Counted from the first letter of the stretch, positions 52,928 through 63,036 are shown. The stretch is DNA of 64,000 nt from Glycomyces algeriensis (GCF_027622855.1 NZ_JAPZVR010000006.1:1-64000), one strand, 5' to 3'. Made by a program: numbers and translations. Notes: generated by a model not told the origin, from the letters alone.

Positions 52928-54526
52928 CTAGTCCTGCAGGGTCACCGACTTGACGCCGCTCGCGCCGACCGACTCCTTGATGCGGCCGAGCAGCTCGGAC
53001 GGCACCGGGGCGTCGAGGGCCATCGCCATGACGGCCTCGCCGCCGGCGGCCTTGCGGGCCACCTGCATCGCGGCGATGTTGATGCCCAGGTCGCCGAGCG
53101 CGCCGCCGATGAGGCCGACGACGCCGGGACGGTCGGTGTAGCGCAGGAACAGCAGCGAGCCGTCCAGGTCGATGTCGAGCTCGAAGCCGTCGATCTCGGT
53201 CAGGCGCAGGCCGCCGTGCGGGCCGGGGCTGATCGTGCCCGAGACCGTGAGGCTCCGGCCGTCGACCAGCGCGCCGCGCAGCGTCAGGAGCGTCTGGTAC
53301 TCCGGCGACTCCTTCGAGGCGAACAGGCCGACCTCGACACCGCGCTGGTCGGCCACGAGCGGCGCGTTCACGTACGTGACCGAGTCGGCCACGTCCACGA
53401 ACAGGCCCTTGGTGGCCGCGAGCTGGAGGACCGTCACGTCGTGGTCGACGACGTCGCCGCGGACCTCGACGGTGAGCGACTGGACCGGGGCGCCCGTGAG
53501 CGCGTTGAACGTGCGGCCCAGGCGCTCGGCGAGCGGCAGCAGCGGGCGCACGTCCTCGTGGACGACACCCCCGGCCTGCACGTTCGCCGCGTCCGGCACG
53601 AACTCGCCGGAGAGGGCGAGGCGCACGCTCTTGGCGACCGCGAGGCCGGCGTTGTCCTGCGCCTCGCGCGTGGACGCGCCCAGGTGCGGGGCGGCGACCA
53701 CGTTGTCGAGCGCGAACAGCGGCGAGTCGGTGCACGGCTCCTTGACGAACACGTCGAGGCCGGCGGCGGCCACGCGTCCGTCCTGCAGCGCGGCGGCGAG
53801 CGCCTCTTCGTCGATGAGGCCGCCGCGCGCGGCGTTAACGATCCGCACGCCCGGCTTGACCTTGTTGAACGCGTCCTCGCCGAGGATGCCCACGGTCTCG
53901 GGCGTCTTCGGCAGGTGGATCGTGATGAAGTCCGCGGCGGCCAGCAGCGTGTCGAGGTCGACGAGCTTCACCCCGAGCTTCGCGGCGATCGCGGGCTGGG
54001 CGTACGGGTCGTACGCGACCACGTCCATGTCGAACGCCTGCATGCGGGTGGTGACGAGCTGCCCGATCTTGCCGAAGCCGATGACGCCGAGGGTCTTGCC
54101 CTGGATCTCGACACCGGTGAACTTCTTGCGGTCCCAGCGCCCGGCGCGCAGCGAGGCGTCGGCACGGGCGATGTGGCGGGCGCTGGCGAGCAGCAGCGTG
54201 ATGGCCTGCTCGGCGGCGGAGACGATGTTGGAGGTCGGCGCGTTGACGACCATGACGCCGCGCTCGGTGGCGGCGGGCAGGTCGACGTTGTCGAGTCCGA
54301 CGCCGGCGCGCGCGATGACCTTGAGCTTCGGCGCGTGCTCGAGCGCCGCCGCGTTGATGGTGGTGGCGGAGCGGACGATCACGGCGTCGGCCTCGACCAG
54401 CGCGGCGTGGAGGGACTCCACGTTCGTACCGTCGATCTCCCGGACGTCGAAGTCCCCGGAGAGGACATCGACCGCGGCGGGCGCTAGCGGGTCGGCAATG
54501 ACCACGACGGGTTTCGGTTCGGTCAT
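52928..54526 (-). CDS. serA: D-3-phosphoglycerate dehydrogenase, long form with ACT domain
   Basis: First committed step of serine synthesis. 532 residues: N-terminal catalytic half, Rossmann motif LGVIGFGKIGQ, catalytic KPGVRIVNAARGGLIDE and LDVF, the family intervening (ASB) domain, and a C-terminal ACT domain (DGSLLFLRYTDRPGVVGLIG) that senses serine in the mycobacterial enzyme. GAGGT lies 5 nt before ATG 54526. Confidence 0.95.
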   Translation of the reverse strand: MTEPKPVVVIADPLAPAAVDVLSGDFDVREIDGTNVESLHAALVEADAVIVRSATTINAAALEHAPKLKVIARAGVGLDNVDLPAATERGVMVVNAPTSNIVSAAEQAITLLLASARHIARADASLRAGRWDRKKFTGVEIQGKTLGVIGFGKIGQLVTTRMQAFDMDVVAYDPYAQPAIAAKLGVKLVDLDTLLAAADFITIHLPKTPETVGILGEDAFNKVKPGVRIVNAARGGLIDEEALAAALQDGRVAAAGLDVFVKEPCTDSPLFALDNVVAAPHLGASTREAQDNAGLAVAKSVRLALSGEFVPDAANVQAGGVVHEDVRPLLPLAERLGRTFNALTGAPVQSLTVEVRGDVVDHDVTVLQLAATKGLFVDVADSVTYVNAPLVADQRGVEVGLFASKESPEYQTLLTLRGALVDGRSLTVSGTISPGPHGGLRLTEIDGFELDIDLDGSLLFLRYTDRPGVVGLIGGALGDLGINIAAMQVARKAAGGEAVMAMALDAPVPSELLGRIKESVGASGVKSVTLQD

Positions 54527-54912
54527 GGGTACCTCGCAAAGGTAAGGGAGACGGAGGACCGGGCGCGGCGCTGCGTCGTCGCGGCCAATGGTATGTCCAA
54601 CGCGTTAACGGCTCCTTACCGACCTGCCGCATTCCGAATCCTGGAACACCCCTCGCATGTCAGGCCCCACAGGTCACGGCCGGGGCGGCGCGCACCTCAC
54701 GAGTCGCGTTCCGCTTCGTGAGACGCGGGCGGGCCCGTCGGCCCGCCGCACCCCCCGGCCGGTCGCGGTCGCGGTCGCGACGCTTGTTCGGCTTCGCAGC
54801 CGCCCCCGTTTCGATGATGCCCTGTGGGGCCGACATGTCATACCTGTGCGCCGTACTGGAATCGGGGGCGATGCGCATGCCCGTTTTGCAGGCTAGCGCC
54901 GGATTTGCACCG
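54527..54912. other. Intergenic region serA-recX, no gene seen
   Basis: 386 bp. It holds GGCGGGCC-CGTC-GGCCCGCC at 54728-54747, a hairpin that may end recX transcription, and a short GCGGTC triplet-like run near 54765. I see no reading frame with coding character and no tRNA. Confidence 0.4.
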
Positions 54913-55423
54913 CTATTCGAAGTGGGCGTCCTCGTCCAGGAGCTCCGCCGCGTCGCTCTCGGCCTCGGCGAGCACCTGCTTGACGACCGGGATCGCCACG
55001 CCGGAGCCGTAGCCTTTGCGGGCGAGCATTCCCACGAGCTTGCGGAGGACGGCGTCGTCGGTCTGGCCCGCTAGCGACCGGTAGCGGCGCCGCGCCAGCT
55101 CGAGCGCGGCCGCCCGCTCGTCGTCGTCGCTGACCTGCTCCACGGCGGCGTCGACGAAGTCGGGGTCGACGCCTTTGCGGCGCAGCTCCCCCGCGAGGCT
55201 CCGCTTCGACAGGCCGCGGCTGCGGTGGCGGGACTCGACCCAGGCGCGCGCGAACACCGCGTCGTCGATGAGGCCGACCTCGGCGTAGCGCTCCAGGATG
55301 TCGGTGACGATCTCCTCTTCGAAGCCCTTGCGGCGCATCGAGTCACCGAGTTCGGAGCGCGTGCGGGGCCGGCCCGACAGCAGCTGGAGACAGTACTGCC
55401 GGGCCGCCTCGGGGTCGTCCGGC

Positions 55424-55449
<26 letters not shown>
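54913..55449 (-). CDS. recX: Regulatory protein RecX
   Basis: Binds RecA filaments and limits recombination. 178 residues of three-helix repeats: [45 protein letters not shown], and [16 protein letters not shown] start at 55449 with GAGG 6 nt upstream, 26 bp inside the recA 3' end. Standard recA-recX operon. Confidence 0.92.
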
Positions 55450-56509
<1,060 letters not shown>

Positions 56510-56516
56510 GGTGAAC

Positions 56517-56539
56517 ACGGTAGTCGCACCCACCGACAA
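56517..56539 (-). promoter_or_regulatory. RecA-NDp (PafBC-dependent type) promoter of recA
   Basis: On the minus strand TTGTCGGTG is followed by 8 bp and TACCGT, matching the LexA-independent RecA-NDp motif TTGTCRGTG-N8-TANNNT known from mycobacteria, now linked to PafBC. It ends 7 bp before the recA ATG. I saw no TCGAAC-N4-GTTCGA box beside it. Regulator is inferred. Confidence 0.7.
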
Positions 56540-56640
56540 CCTAGGTCAACGGCATGTTCGAACAGGGCGCATCTCGCAGAGACGACAGAAGCTCGAGTCG
56601 ACAGAGACGAGGAGACCGCGGATCTCGGCGAACAGCGTCG

Positions 56641-56844
56641 TCAGCGCACCAGGCGGGAGGGGATCCGCTCCGGCCAGGCGCGGCAGACGGCCATCCACAC
56701 GGCCTTGGCGTTCTCGCCCTCGGCGAGGGCCTGGTCGATCGTGCGGCCGCCGAGCTGACCGAGGGTGTGGTCGGCGGCGACCGACCGGGCGTACGCGGTC
56801 CCGAAGGTCTCGTTCATCCGGTCCCAGAAATCGCTCTGCTTCAT
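56641..56844 (-). CDS. DUF3046 protein
   Basis: 67 residues from ATG 56844: SDFWDRMNETFGTAYARSVAADHTLGQLGGRTIDQAL and AKAVWMAVCRAW match the small DUF3046 family conserved next to recA in actinobacteria. No function is known. Upstream of recA by 101 bp, same strand. Confidence 0.88.
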   Translation of the reverse strand: MKQSDFWDRMNETFGTAYARSVAADHTLGQLGGRTIDQALAEGENAKAVWMAVCRAWPERIPSRLVR

Positions 56845-56956
56845 GCGCCGCTCCCCTGCCTCCCGCACCCTCAGGTGCGCCGTTCCCGCCGTTCCGCTGC
56901 GACAACGGTAGGCGACTCCGTGGGCCGGGGCCAACCACGGGTGGCAAGATTGCCGG

Positions 56957-57529
56957 GTGCCTCGCGTCAGCCAAGAACACCTCGACTCCCGCCGTCAGCA
57001 GATCCTCGACGGCGCGCGCTCGTGCTTCGCCAAGTTCGGATACGAGGGCGCGACGGTGCGGCGGCTGGAGGAGGCGACGGGGCTCTCGCGCGGGGCGATC
57101 TTCCACCACTTCCGGGACAAGGACGCGCTGTTCCTGGCCGTGGCCTCCGTCGACGCGGCGGAGATGGCGGCGACGGTGGCCGACCGGGGCCTCGTGGGCG
57201 TGATGCAGGACCTGACCACGGGCGCGGACAAGCCCGAGACCGCCGGCTGGCTCGGCACGCAGCTGGAGGTCGCGCGGCGCCTGCGCACCGACCCGGAGTT
57301 CGCCGAGGCCTGGGGGCGGCGGCGCGAGGCGATCGCGGAGGCGAGCCGGGAGCGGCTCGAGCACCAGCGCGAGATCGGGGTGCTGCGCACCGACATCGAC
57401 ATCGAGGTCCTGGCCGGGTTCCTGCAGCTGATGTACGACGGCCTGGTGCGCTACCTCGCGACCGGCCGCGAGGACCTCGACATCACCCGCATCCTCAGGC
57501 TCGTGGAAGAGGCCGTGCGCCGCCACTGA
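56957..57529 (+). CDS. TetR-family regulator, AcnR-like
   Basis: 190-residue repressor. N-terminal helix-turn-helix: RQQILDGARSCFAKFGYEGATVRRLEEATGLSRGAIFHHFRDKDALF. This and the VADRGLVGVMQDL and RLRTDPEFAEAW segments strongly resemble Corynebacterium AcnR, the repressor of aconitase that senses citrate. The aconitase gene is not adjacent here. GTG start at 56957 with CAAGAT 6 nt upstream, suggesting a leaderless message. Divergent from DUF3046. Confidence 0.82.
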   Translation: MPRVSQEHLDSRRQQILDGARSCFAKFGYEGATVRRLEEATGLSRGAIFHHFRDKDALFLAVASVDAAEMAATVADRGLVGVMQDLTTGADKPETAGWLGTQLEVARRLRTDPEFAEAWGRRREAIAEASRERLEHQREIGVLRTDIDIEVLAGFLQLMYDGLVRYLATGREDLDITRILRLVEEAVRRH

Positions 57530-57544
57530 GCGGGTCGGCATCGA

Positions 57545-57585
57545 CGGCGGGAGGGCGGGCATTGTGCCCGCCCTCCCGCCGTTTG
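57545..57585 (+). terminator. Terminator of the TetR gene
   Basis: Perfect 17-bp stem (57545-57561 with 57565-57581), 3-nt loop, followed by TTTGT. Starts 16 bp past the stop. Confidence 0.88.
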
Positions 57586-57637
57586 TCACTGATGCGCGGC
57601 GACGCAAAACGCGCACAGTATTCCTAGGCAGCAGACA

Positions 57638-57667
57638 TTTACATCCATCATTACATTTTGCTAAACT
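57638..57667 (+). promoter_or_regulatory. Promoter upstream of doxX-like gene
   Basis: TTTACA (57638-57643), 18-bp spacer, TAAACT (57662-57667), inside a conspicuously AT-rich patch (57600-57690). Predicts a leader of about 115 nt. Confidence 0.65.
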
Positions 57668-57692
57668 TCTCTCTTAATTGAAAACTCAACCA

Positions 57693-57791
57693 ATGTCGCT
57701 TCCGGTGCCTCCGCTCGCGGTCGACCGACCGCTCCACAGTGCCTCTCGCAGGCCGGTCGCGACTCCCACCCCCTATGGAGGGCATACATGA
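57693..57791 (+). CDS. Possible 32-codon upstream ORF overlapping doxX
   Basis: ATG 57693 opens a 32-codon frame whose TGA overlaps the DoxX-like ATG as ATGA. It has no ribosome-binding site and a Pro-rich low-information sequence. It may be chance or a coupling ORF in the leader. Confidence 0.25.
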   Translation: MSLPVPPLAVDRPLHSASRRPVATPTPYGGHT

Positions 57792-58246
57792 TCACCCGAC
57801 TCCAACCGATCGGACTCCTCATCGGACGCGTCGTCCTCGGCGTCGTCTTCATTGCACACGGCTGGCAGAAGTTCAGCGAGAACGGCATGGACGCCACGGT
57901 CCAGGGCTTCGAGGGCTTGGGCATCCCGGCACCCACGCTGTCGGCCTACTTCACCGTGGGGGCCGAGATCATCGGCGGCGCCCTGCTTATTTTGGGAGCG
58001 CTCCTACCGCTGGCGGGGCTCTGGCTCGCCAGCGTCATGCTCGGCGCGATGTACTTCGTGCACCCGCTCGACGGCGCGTTCTTCTCCCAGGAGGGCGGCT
58101 ACGAGTACGTGCTCCTGCTGGCCGCCATCGCCATCGCCATCGGTTTCTCCGGCGGCGGCGCGCTCGCCGTCGACTCGCTGTGGCTCAACAACATCGGCGA
58201 GAAGAAGGAGGCTGACGAGCCCGCTCGCGCCGAGAGCCTGGCCTGA
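57788..58246 (+). CDS. DoxX-family membrane protein
   Basis: 152 residues with four membrane helices. Family motif GLLIGRVVLGVVFIAHGWQKF at the N-terminus and GAEIIGGALLILGALLPLAGL. DoxX proteins occur in redox and sulfur-related membrane complexes (MRC in mycobacteria), but the role of this copy is unknown. GGAGG precedes the ATG. Short charged cytoplasmic tail. Confidence 0.88.
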   Translation: MITRLQPIGLLIGRVVLGVVFIAHGWQKFSENGMDATVQGFEGLGIPAPTLSAYFTVGAEIIGGALLILGALLPLAGLWLASVMLGAMYFVHPLDGAFFSQEGGYEYVLLLAAIAIAIGFSGGGALAVDSLWLNNIGEKKEADEPARAESLA

Positions 58247-58257
58247 CCCGCACTGGA

Positions 58258-58296
58258 CCCGGAGCCTCCGAGCGGTGCCCGCTCGGAGGCTCCGGG
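58258..58296. terminator. Bidirectional hairpin between doxX and Hsp70-like genes
   Basis: Perfect 16-bp stem (58258-58273 with 58281-58296), 7-nt loop, between convergent genes. Confidence 0.85.
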
Positions 58297-58313
58297 CGTT
58301 CAGCGGCTCCGGA

Positions 58314-60371
58314 TCAGCACGCGGCGAGTCCTCCGATGGAGTTCAGGTCCGCGGGGTCGACCACGAGCCAGACGAACGGGATGTAGCCGCGACCCTCGGC
58401 GAGCTCCACCTCGACCATGAGGTTCGACGGGCTCTTCCCCGGGTGGTAGTCCCAGAAGCCCTGTTCCTCCTGGCCGCTCGGGTCGATGGTCTCGGCGGCC
58501 GTGTAGCAGGCCAGCTCGAACTCCTCGCCGACGTCGGCGTAGTCGACGGCGGACGCCGCGTCCCCCGGCGTGCCGCGGATGCCGGGCCTGCCGCCCTGGT
58601 TCTGGCAGTACGTGCGCGACTGCGGGCAGTCCCAGTACACGGTCCCGGTGACGATGGACGTGTCCCCGACACCGGTCACCGGCTCGCTGTCCGCCGCGGG
58701 GCTGTGGACGGAGAAGAAGTAGGTGTCCGAGGCGTTGAGGCCCTCCAGGGTGAACTCGGCGCAGGGCAGGTCCTCCACGGAGCCTTGGGAATCGGAGCCG
58801 GTGTAGTCGACGCGGCAGCCGGTGGAGGCCGGGTCGGCGTCGGTGGTGACGGTCAGCGAGGAGACCCCGGGCACGACCTCCACGACCTCGCCCGGCCAGG
58901 CCGGCAGTGCCGCATCGGTCTGCGCCCCTGCGGATTCGGGCTCGATGCCCACGCCCTCGGTGGTGTCGCCGGTCGGGTCCTCACCGCCCGACCCGTCGCC
59001 GTTGCGGCGCAGGACCTCGGCGAGGACCGCGCCGCCGCACATGAGGACGACCAGCAGGACCGCGAGGACCACGGCGCGCGGCCGCGGCCGGCCCCGGTCC
59101 GGTTGCGGCGCAGGCGGGCTGAGCGGTGGCAGGACCCCGGTCATCGGCATGGTCGGCGGGCCCTGGACCGCCGGGGCGGCGGCAGGCGTCAGGACGCTCG
59201 TGGCGGCGGGCGCCGGTGCGACGGGGGTGTACGGGACCGCCGGGGTGACCGGCGGGAGCGGGGCGGCGGGCGTCTGCGGGGCCGGGGCGTGGATCGCCAC
59301 GGCGCCTTCGCTGACGACCAGCTCGGGCTGCTCGATGAGGGTCGGCGCGATGCCGAGTTCCTGGTGGATCATCGTGGCGGCCAATGGCATCCGGCTCGCG
59401 CCGCCGACCATGAAGAGTCCGGCGAGCTGCTCAGGGGCGAGCCCGGCCTCGCGGATCACTGCCCGCGTGATCTCGACGGCTTGGGCCATGAGCGGGCGGG
59501 CCAGCAATTCGAGTTCGGCGCGGGTGAGCATCTCCTCGACGGCGAAGCCCGGCACCGCGATATCAGTGCTCGTGCGGCGCGACAGGCGCTCCTTCGCTTC
59601 GCGCACTTCGTCGTAGAGCGTGAAGCGCCCGCGGAGCGCCTCCGGTCCGGCGTCGGGGTCGAGGAGCCCGGCCCACCGGCTGGCGCGCTCCTCGGATCCG
59701 GCGAAGCGGCCGCCGAGGTACTCGACGAGCGCCTGGTCGAGGTAGTGCCCGCCGATCCGGTCCGATCCGTCCACGGCGAGCACGTCGTAGCCGGTGTCGG
59801 TGCGCGCCACGGCGCTCGCGTCGAAGGTGCCCGCGCCGAGGTCGAAGACGACGAGGGTCTGGCCCGGCGCGAGTTCATGGCCGAGCACCTCCGCGAAGTA
59901 GCGGGCGGCGGCCACGGGCTCGGGCAGCAGCACCGGTGACACGGCCCCGGCGCTGACGGCGGCGTCGCCGACGACGTGGCGGCGGGCCGGACCCCACCCG
60001 GCCGGGACGGTCACGGTGACCGAACGGGGCACGCCGGCGGCGGTGCCGCAGTCGGCGATGACCCGGCGCAGCACGGCCGCGACCGCTTCGCGGACAGGGA
60101 TCTCCTTGTCCCCCAGCAGGATCGTGGAGGCATCGAGGCGCAGCTTCGGGTTGCGCTCGTAGCGCTCGGGACGGCGGCGGCCCTCGCGCGCGGCGTCGCG
60201 TCCGACGAGGATCGATGCCTCGTTATCGAGATATATTCCTGAAGGCAGCAGTGGCGTGCCCTCGAAGAGCAGCTGGTGGCGGCGGCCGTCGTCGCGGAGG
60301 ACGGTGGCGACCGTATGGTGCGTGCCGAAGTCGATGCCGAGCGCGGCAGCCGTACGGGGGGCGGAGTCCAT
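58314..60371 (-). CDS. Hsp70-like ATPase fused to a membrane helix and outside domain
   Basis: 685 residues from ATG 60371. Residues 10-360 form an Hsp70/actin ATPase: LGIDFGTHHT (phosphate 1), VVFDLGAGTFD (phosphate 2, 175-185), and FMVGGASRMPL (adenosine, 320-330). There is no substrate-binding domain or lid. Instead a Pro/Ala-rich linker (~362-432), a membrane helix (~433-453) and a ~230-residue C-terminal outside domain with six or more Cys follow. A longer open frame to 60599 has no coding character. It may be a membrane-tethered sensor or chaperone-like ATPase rather than a foldase. Confidence 0.82.
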   Translation of the reverse strand: MDSAPRTAAALGIDFGTHHTVATVLRDDGRRHQLLFEGTPLLPSGIYLDNEASILVGRDAAREGRRRPERYERNPKLRLDASTILLGDKEIPVREAVAAVLRRVIADCGTAAGVPRSVTVTVPAGWGPARRHVVGDAAVSAGAVSPVLLPEPVAAARYFAEVLGHELAPGQTLVVFDLGAGTFDASAVARTDTGYDVLAVDGSDRIGGHYLDQALVEYLGGRFAGSEERASRWAGLLDPDAGPEALRGRFTLYDEVREAKERLSRRTSTDIAVPGFAVEEMLTRAELELLARPLMAQAVEITRAVIREAGLAPEQLAGLFMVGGASRMPLAATMIHQELGIAPTLIEQPELVVSEGAVAIHAPAPQTPAAPLPPVTPAVPYTPVAPAPAATSVLTPAAAPAVQGPPTMPMTGVLPPLSPPAPQPDRGRPRPRAVVLAVLLVVLMCGGAVLAEVLRRNGDGSGGEDPTGDTTEGVGIEPESAGAQTDAALPAWPGEVVEVVPGVSSLTVTTDADPASTGCRVDYTGSDSQGSVEDLPCAEFTLEGLNASDTYFFSVHSPAADSEPVTGVGDTSIVTGTVYWDCPQSRTYCQNQGGRPGIRGTPGDAASAVDYADVGEEFELACYTAAETIDPSGQEEQGFWDYHPGKSPSNLMVEVELAEGRGYIPFVWLVVDPADLNSIGGLAAC

Positions 60372-60481
60372 GCCGAGCTTTCTGGGGAGGCGGATCGGGA
60401 CCGCATCAGCGTACTCGTGAGGAACGAGGCGCACATCGGTCGTCTTCGGCGGCAAGGCGATCGGCGGGCGGATGGGACCAA

Positions 60482-60540
60482 CCGCCGCATTCCGGGCAAC
60501 CCAAGGCGAATCGTTCGCTCTCGGCGGTACAGCGATCGGG
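60482..60540. repeat. 59-bp direct repeat, copy 1
   Basis: Begins CCGCCGCATTCCGGGCAACC and ends GTACAGCGATCGGG. It matches copy 2 at 57 of 59 positions (differences A/G and T/A). Lies 110 bp upstream of the Hsp70-like gene's start, with degenerate partial copies at about 60431-60474 and 60716-60757. Confidence 0.85.
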
Positions 60541-60619
60541 ATGGGGGGTCGGGGACCCGCCACTGCCGATGCCCTCGGCAGGGCAATCGGGGCGGCCAAG
60601 TCCTGCCGTCACATAGCGG

Positions 60620-60678
60620 CCGCCGCATTCCGGGCAACCCGAGGCGAATCGATCGCTCTCGGCGGTACAGCGATCGGG
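60620..60678. repeat. 59-bp direct repeat, copy 2
   Basis: Second copy of the same unit, 138 bp from the first. The sequence between and around the copies has no accepted gene. Likely upstream regulatory or decayed coding sequence. Confidence 0.85.
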
Positions 60679-60798
60679 GCGGAGGCCGGAGCGCGCCACT
60701 TCGTGTCGGCCGCTGCCTTCCAAGCGCCGATCGTTCGCTCGGCAACAAAGCGACCAACGAATGGGACCAGCTGCCGCATCCACGCCGCAGGAAGCACG

Positions 60799-60835
60799 AA
60801 GCGGCCCTGAGGAAACCAGTTCCTCAGGGCCGCTT
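60799..60835 (-). terminator. Terminator of the DEAD-box gene
   Basis: Perfect 16-bp stem (60799-60814 with 60820-60835), loop ACCAG, 32 bp past the helicase stop. Confidence 0.82.
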
Positions 60836-60867
60836 GCTCAGTCAGTTGTTATCCGACGCGCTGATGA

Positions 60868-63036
60868 CTACCAACGGTCGCGACGCTCGCGGTCGCCGCG
60901 GAAGCCGCCGCCTTCACGGCTGCCCCGGTCGTCGCCGCGGAAACCGCTGCGGGTGCCGCGGTCGTCGCTGCGGAAGCCGCCGCCACCGCGGTTGTCGCGG
61001 TCGCCGTAGCTCCGGCGCTCGCCACCGCCGCTGTAACCACCGCTGCGGTTGTCGCCGCCTCGGAAGCCGCCGCCGCGGTTGTCGCGGTCGCCGTAGCTGC
61101 GACGCTCGCCGCCACCGCTGTAGCCGCCGCCTTCGCGGTTGCCGCGGTAGCCGCCGCCATCGCGGTTGCCCTGGTAGCCCCCGCCTTCGCGGTTGCCCTG
61201 GTAGCCGCCGCCGGAGCCGCCTTCGCGGTTGCCGCGGTAGCCGCCACCGTCACGGTTGCCCTGGTAGCCCCCACCGGAACCGCCCTCGCGGTTCCCGCGG
61301 TAGCCGCCGCCGGAGCCGCCTTCGCGGTTGCCCCGGTAGCCGCCGCCGGAGCCGCCGCCACGGTTGCCCTGGTAGCCGCCGCTGCGGCGCTCGCCGCCAC
61401 CGCGGTCGTCACGATCGCGGCGCGGGCCGCGGTCGTCGCGCTCGCGGCGCTTCGGCGGGTCGAGGATCTCGCGCTCGGCCTGCTCGCGCAGACGGGCCGC
61501 CTGGGCGCGCAGGCCCTCGGCGTCCTCTTTCAGGCGCTGGATCTGCTGCTCGAGGCGGGCGGCCTCGGCGTCGTTCTGCGAGGCCTGGTGGTCCGCCGCC
61601 ACCGCACGGAGGTCCGTGAAGTTGCGGGCGCCCATGAGCGCGGCCAGCTCAGTGTCGAAGTTGTCGCCGACGTGGTGGCGCTGGGCCTCCACGCCCGCAC
61701 GCTCGATCAGGCTGAACATGCTGCGGTTCTGGTGCGGGAGCACCAGGGTCGCGACGTGCCCGGACTGGCCGGCGCGGGCGGTGCGCCCGGCGCGGTGCAG
61801 GTAGTCCTTGTGGGTCTTCGGCGGGTCGACGTGGAGGACCATGTCGACGCCGTCCACGTGGATGCCGCGGGCCGCGACGTCGGTGCAGACGAGGGCGTCG
61901 AGGCGCCCGTTCTTGAAGCGCTCCAGGACCTTGGAGCGGTCGACCTGCGACATGCCGCCGTGCAGGCCCTCGGCCTTGACGCCCTGCTCGCGCAGTTCCT
62001 CGGCGATCCGGTCGACGGCGAGCTGCGTGCGGACGAACACCATCGTCAGGCCCGGGCGGGCGGCGACGGCGGCGGTCATCGTGGCCTTGTCGCGCGGGCC
62101 GATGAGCAGCAGGTGGTGGGTCATGGTGGTGACCGAGCCGGCCGACGGGTCGACCGAGTGGGTGACCGGGTCCTGCAGGTACTTGCGCACCAGGACGTCG
62201 ATCTCCTTCTCCAGGGTGGCGGAGAAGAGCATGCGCTGGCCGCCGACGGGGAGCATGTCGAACAGCTCCTCGACCTCGGGCAGGAAGCCCATGTCGGCCA
62301 TCTGGTCGGCCTCGTCGAGGATCGCGAGCTCGACGGAGTCGAGCGAGCACTCGCCGCGGCGGATCAGGTCGCGCAGGCGGCCCGGGGTGGCGACGAGCAT
62401 GTCGACACCGGAGCGCAGCGCGTCGATCTGGCGGTTGAATGCCGTACCGCCGCAGACGACCTTCATGTCGATGCCCACGGCGTCGCCGAAGGTCTGGAGC
62501 GACTCGGCGACCTGGATGGCCAGTTCGCGGGTCGGGGTCAGGATGATCGCGCGGGGCCGCTTGGCCTTCGTGCGACCGCCCGCGGCGAGGCGGGCCAGGG
62601 TCGGCAGGCCGAAGGCCAGGGTCTTGCCCGAGCCGGTCTGGCCGCGGCCGAGGATGTCGCGCCCGGCGAGGGCGTCGGGGATCGTCGCGGCCTGGATCGG
62701 GAAGGGCGTGATGATGCCCTGCTCGGCCAGTGCGGCGGTGATCTTCTCGGGCAGGCCGAGTTCCTCGAACGACGGGCCGGTGTAGGCCGGGACCTCGTCG
62801 GCCTCGACGGTGAACTCCGCGGCGGGAGCCGTCTCGGCGGCCGCTTCGACCACCGCAGCGGTCTCGAGCTCGACGGCCTCGACGGTCTCGGCGGCGGCTG
62901 CGACCACGGCGGGAGCCTCGGTCACGGCGGCGGCTTCGACGGCCTGGGCGTCGGTGGTTTCGGGGGTTTCAAGGGTTTCGAGCGCCATGTCGGATTCATT
63001 CATGGCAGCATCGGGCACAGTTTGGTCAAGAGTCAT
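60868..63036 (-). CDS. DEAD-box RNA helicase with long RGG-type tail
   Basis: 722 residues. An Ala/Glu/Val-rich N-terminus (1-95) precedes the RecA-like core: Q motif [31 protein letters not shown] in [19 protein letters not shown] and [11 protein letters not shown]. The C-terminal ~190 residues are nearly all Gly, Arg, Asn, Ser, Tyr and Asp with eight GYxGNR units. Such tails bind RNA and promote condensate formation. It probably acts in RNA decay or ribosome assembly. GGAAGG precedes the ATG at 8 nt. Confidence 0.93.
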   Translation of the reverse strand: MTLDQTVPDAAMNESDMALETLETPETTDAQAVEAAAVTEAPAVVAAAAETVEAVELETAAVVEAAAETAPAAEFTVEADEVPAYTGPSFEELGLPEKITAALAEQGIITPFPIQAATIPDALAGRDILGRGQTGSGKTLAFGLPTLARLAAGGRTKAKRPRAIILTPTRELAIQVAESLQTFGDAVGIDMKVVCGGTAFNRQIDALRSGVDMLVATPGRLRDLIRRGECSLDSVELAILDEADQMADMGFLPEVEELFDMLPVGGQRMLFSATLEKEIDVLVRKYLQDPVTHSVDPSAGSVTTMTHHLLLIGPRDKATMTAAVAARPGLTMVFVRTQLAVDRIAEELREQGVKAEGLHGGMSQVDRSKVLERFKNGRLDALVCTDVAARGIHVDGVDMVLHVDPPKTHKDYLHRAGRTARAGQSGHVATLVLPHQNRSMFSLIERAGVEAQRHHVGDNFDTELAALMGARNFTDLRAVAADHQASQNDAEAARLEQQIQRLKEDAEGLRAQAARLREQAEREILDPPKRRERDDRGPRRDRDDRGGGERRSGGYQGNRGGGSGGGYRGNREGGSGGGYRGNREGGSGGGYQGNRDGGGYRGNREGGSGGGYQGNREGGGYQGNRDGGGYRGNREGGGYSGGGERRSYGDRDNRGGGFRGGDNRSGGYSGGGERRSYGDRDNRGGGGFRSDDRGTRSGFRGDDRGSREGGGFRGDRERRDRW
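61125..61390 (-). repeat. Tandem coding repeat for GYxGNR units in the helicase tail
   Basis: Eight tandem copies of a unit encoding G-Y-(R/Q)-G-N-R-(E/D/G), with variable Gly/Ser linkers, then two larger [15 protein letters not shown] units nearer the C-terminus. DNA identity between units is high, so copy number may vary between strains. Confidence 0.8.

Larger units (their letters stand above)
60406..60783 (-). other. Doubtful Cys-containing frame across the direct repeats
   Basis: A 125-codon open frame on the minus strand reads the two 59-bp repeats as DRCTAES-x-RFA-x-GCPECGG, giving a C-x12-C-x2-C pattern twice. It could be a remnant of a zinc-ribbon coding region or chance. No ribosome-binding site or family match was found. 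Confidence 0.2.

Noticed and set aside
56545-56560. LexA box at TGTTCGAACA upstream of recA
   Set aside because: The half-sites are in the wrong order (GTTC-GAAC without spacer); the SOS consensus is GAAC-N4-GTTC.
60868-61412. Ala/Thr-rich alternative-frame protein opposite the helicase tail
   Set aside because: It is the shadow of the RGG repeats; low-complexity AAA/TTA strings with no start signal.
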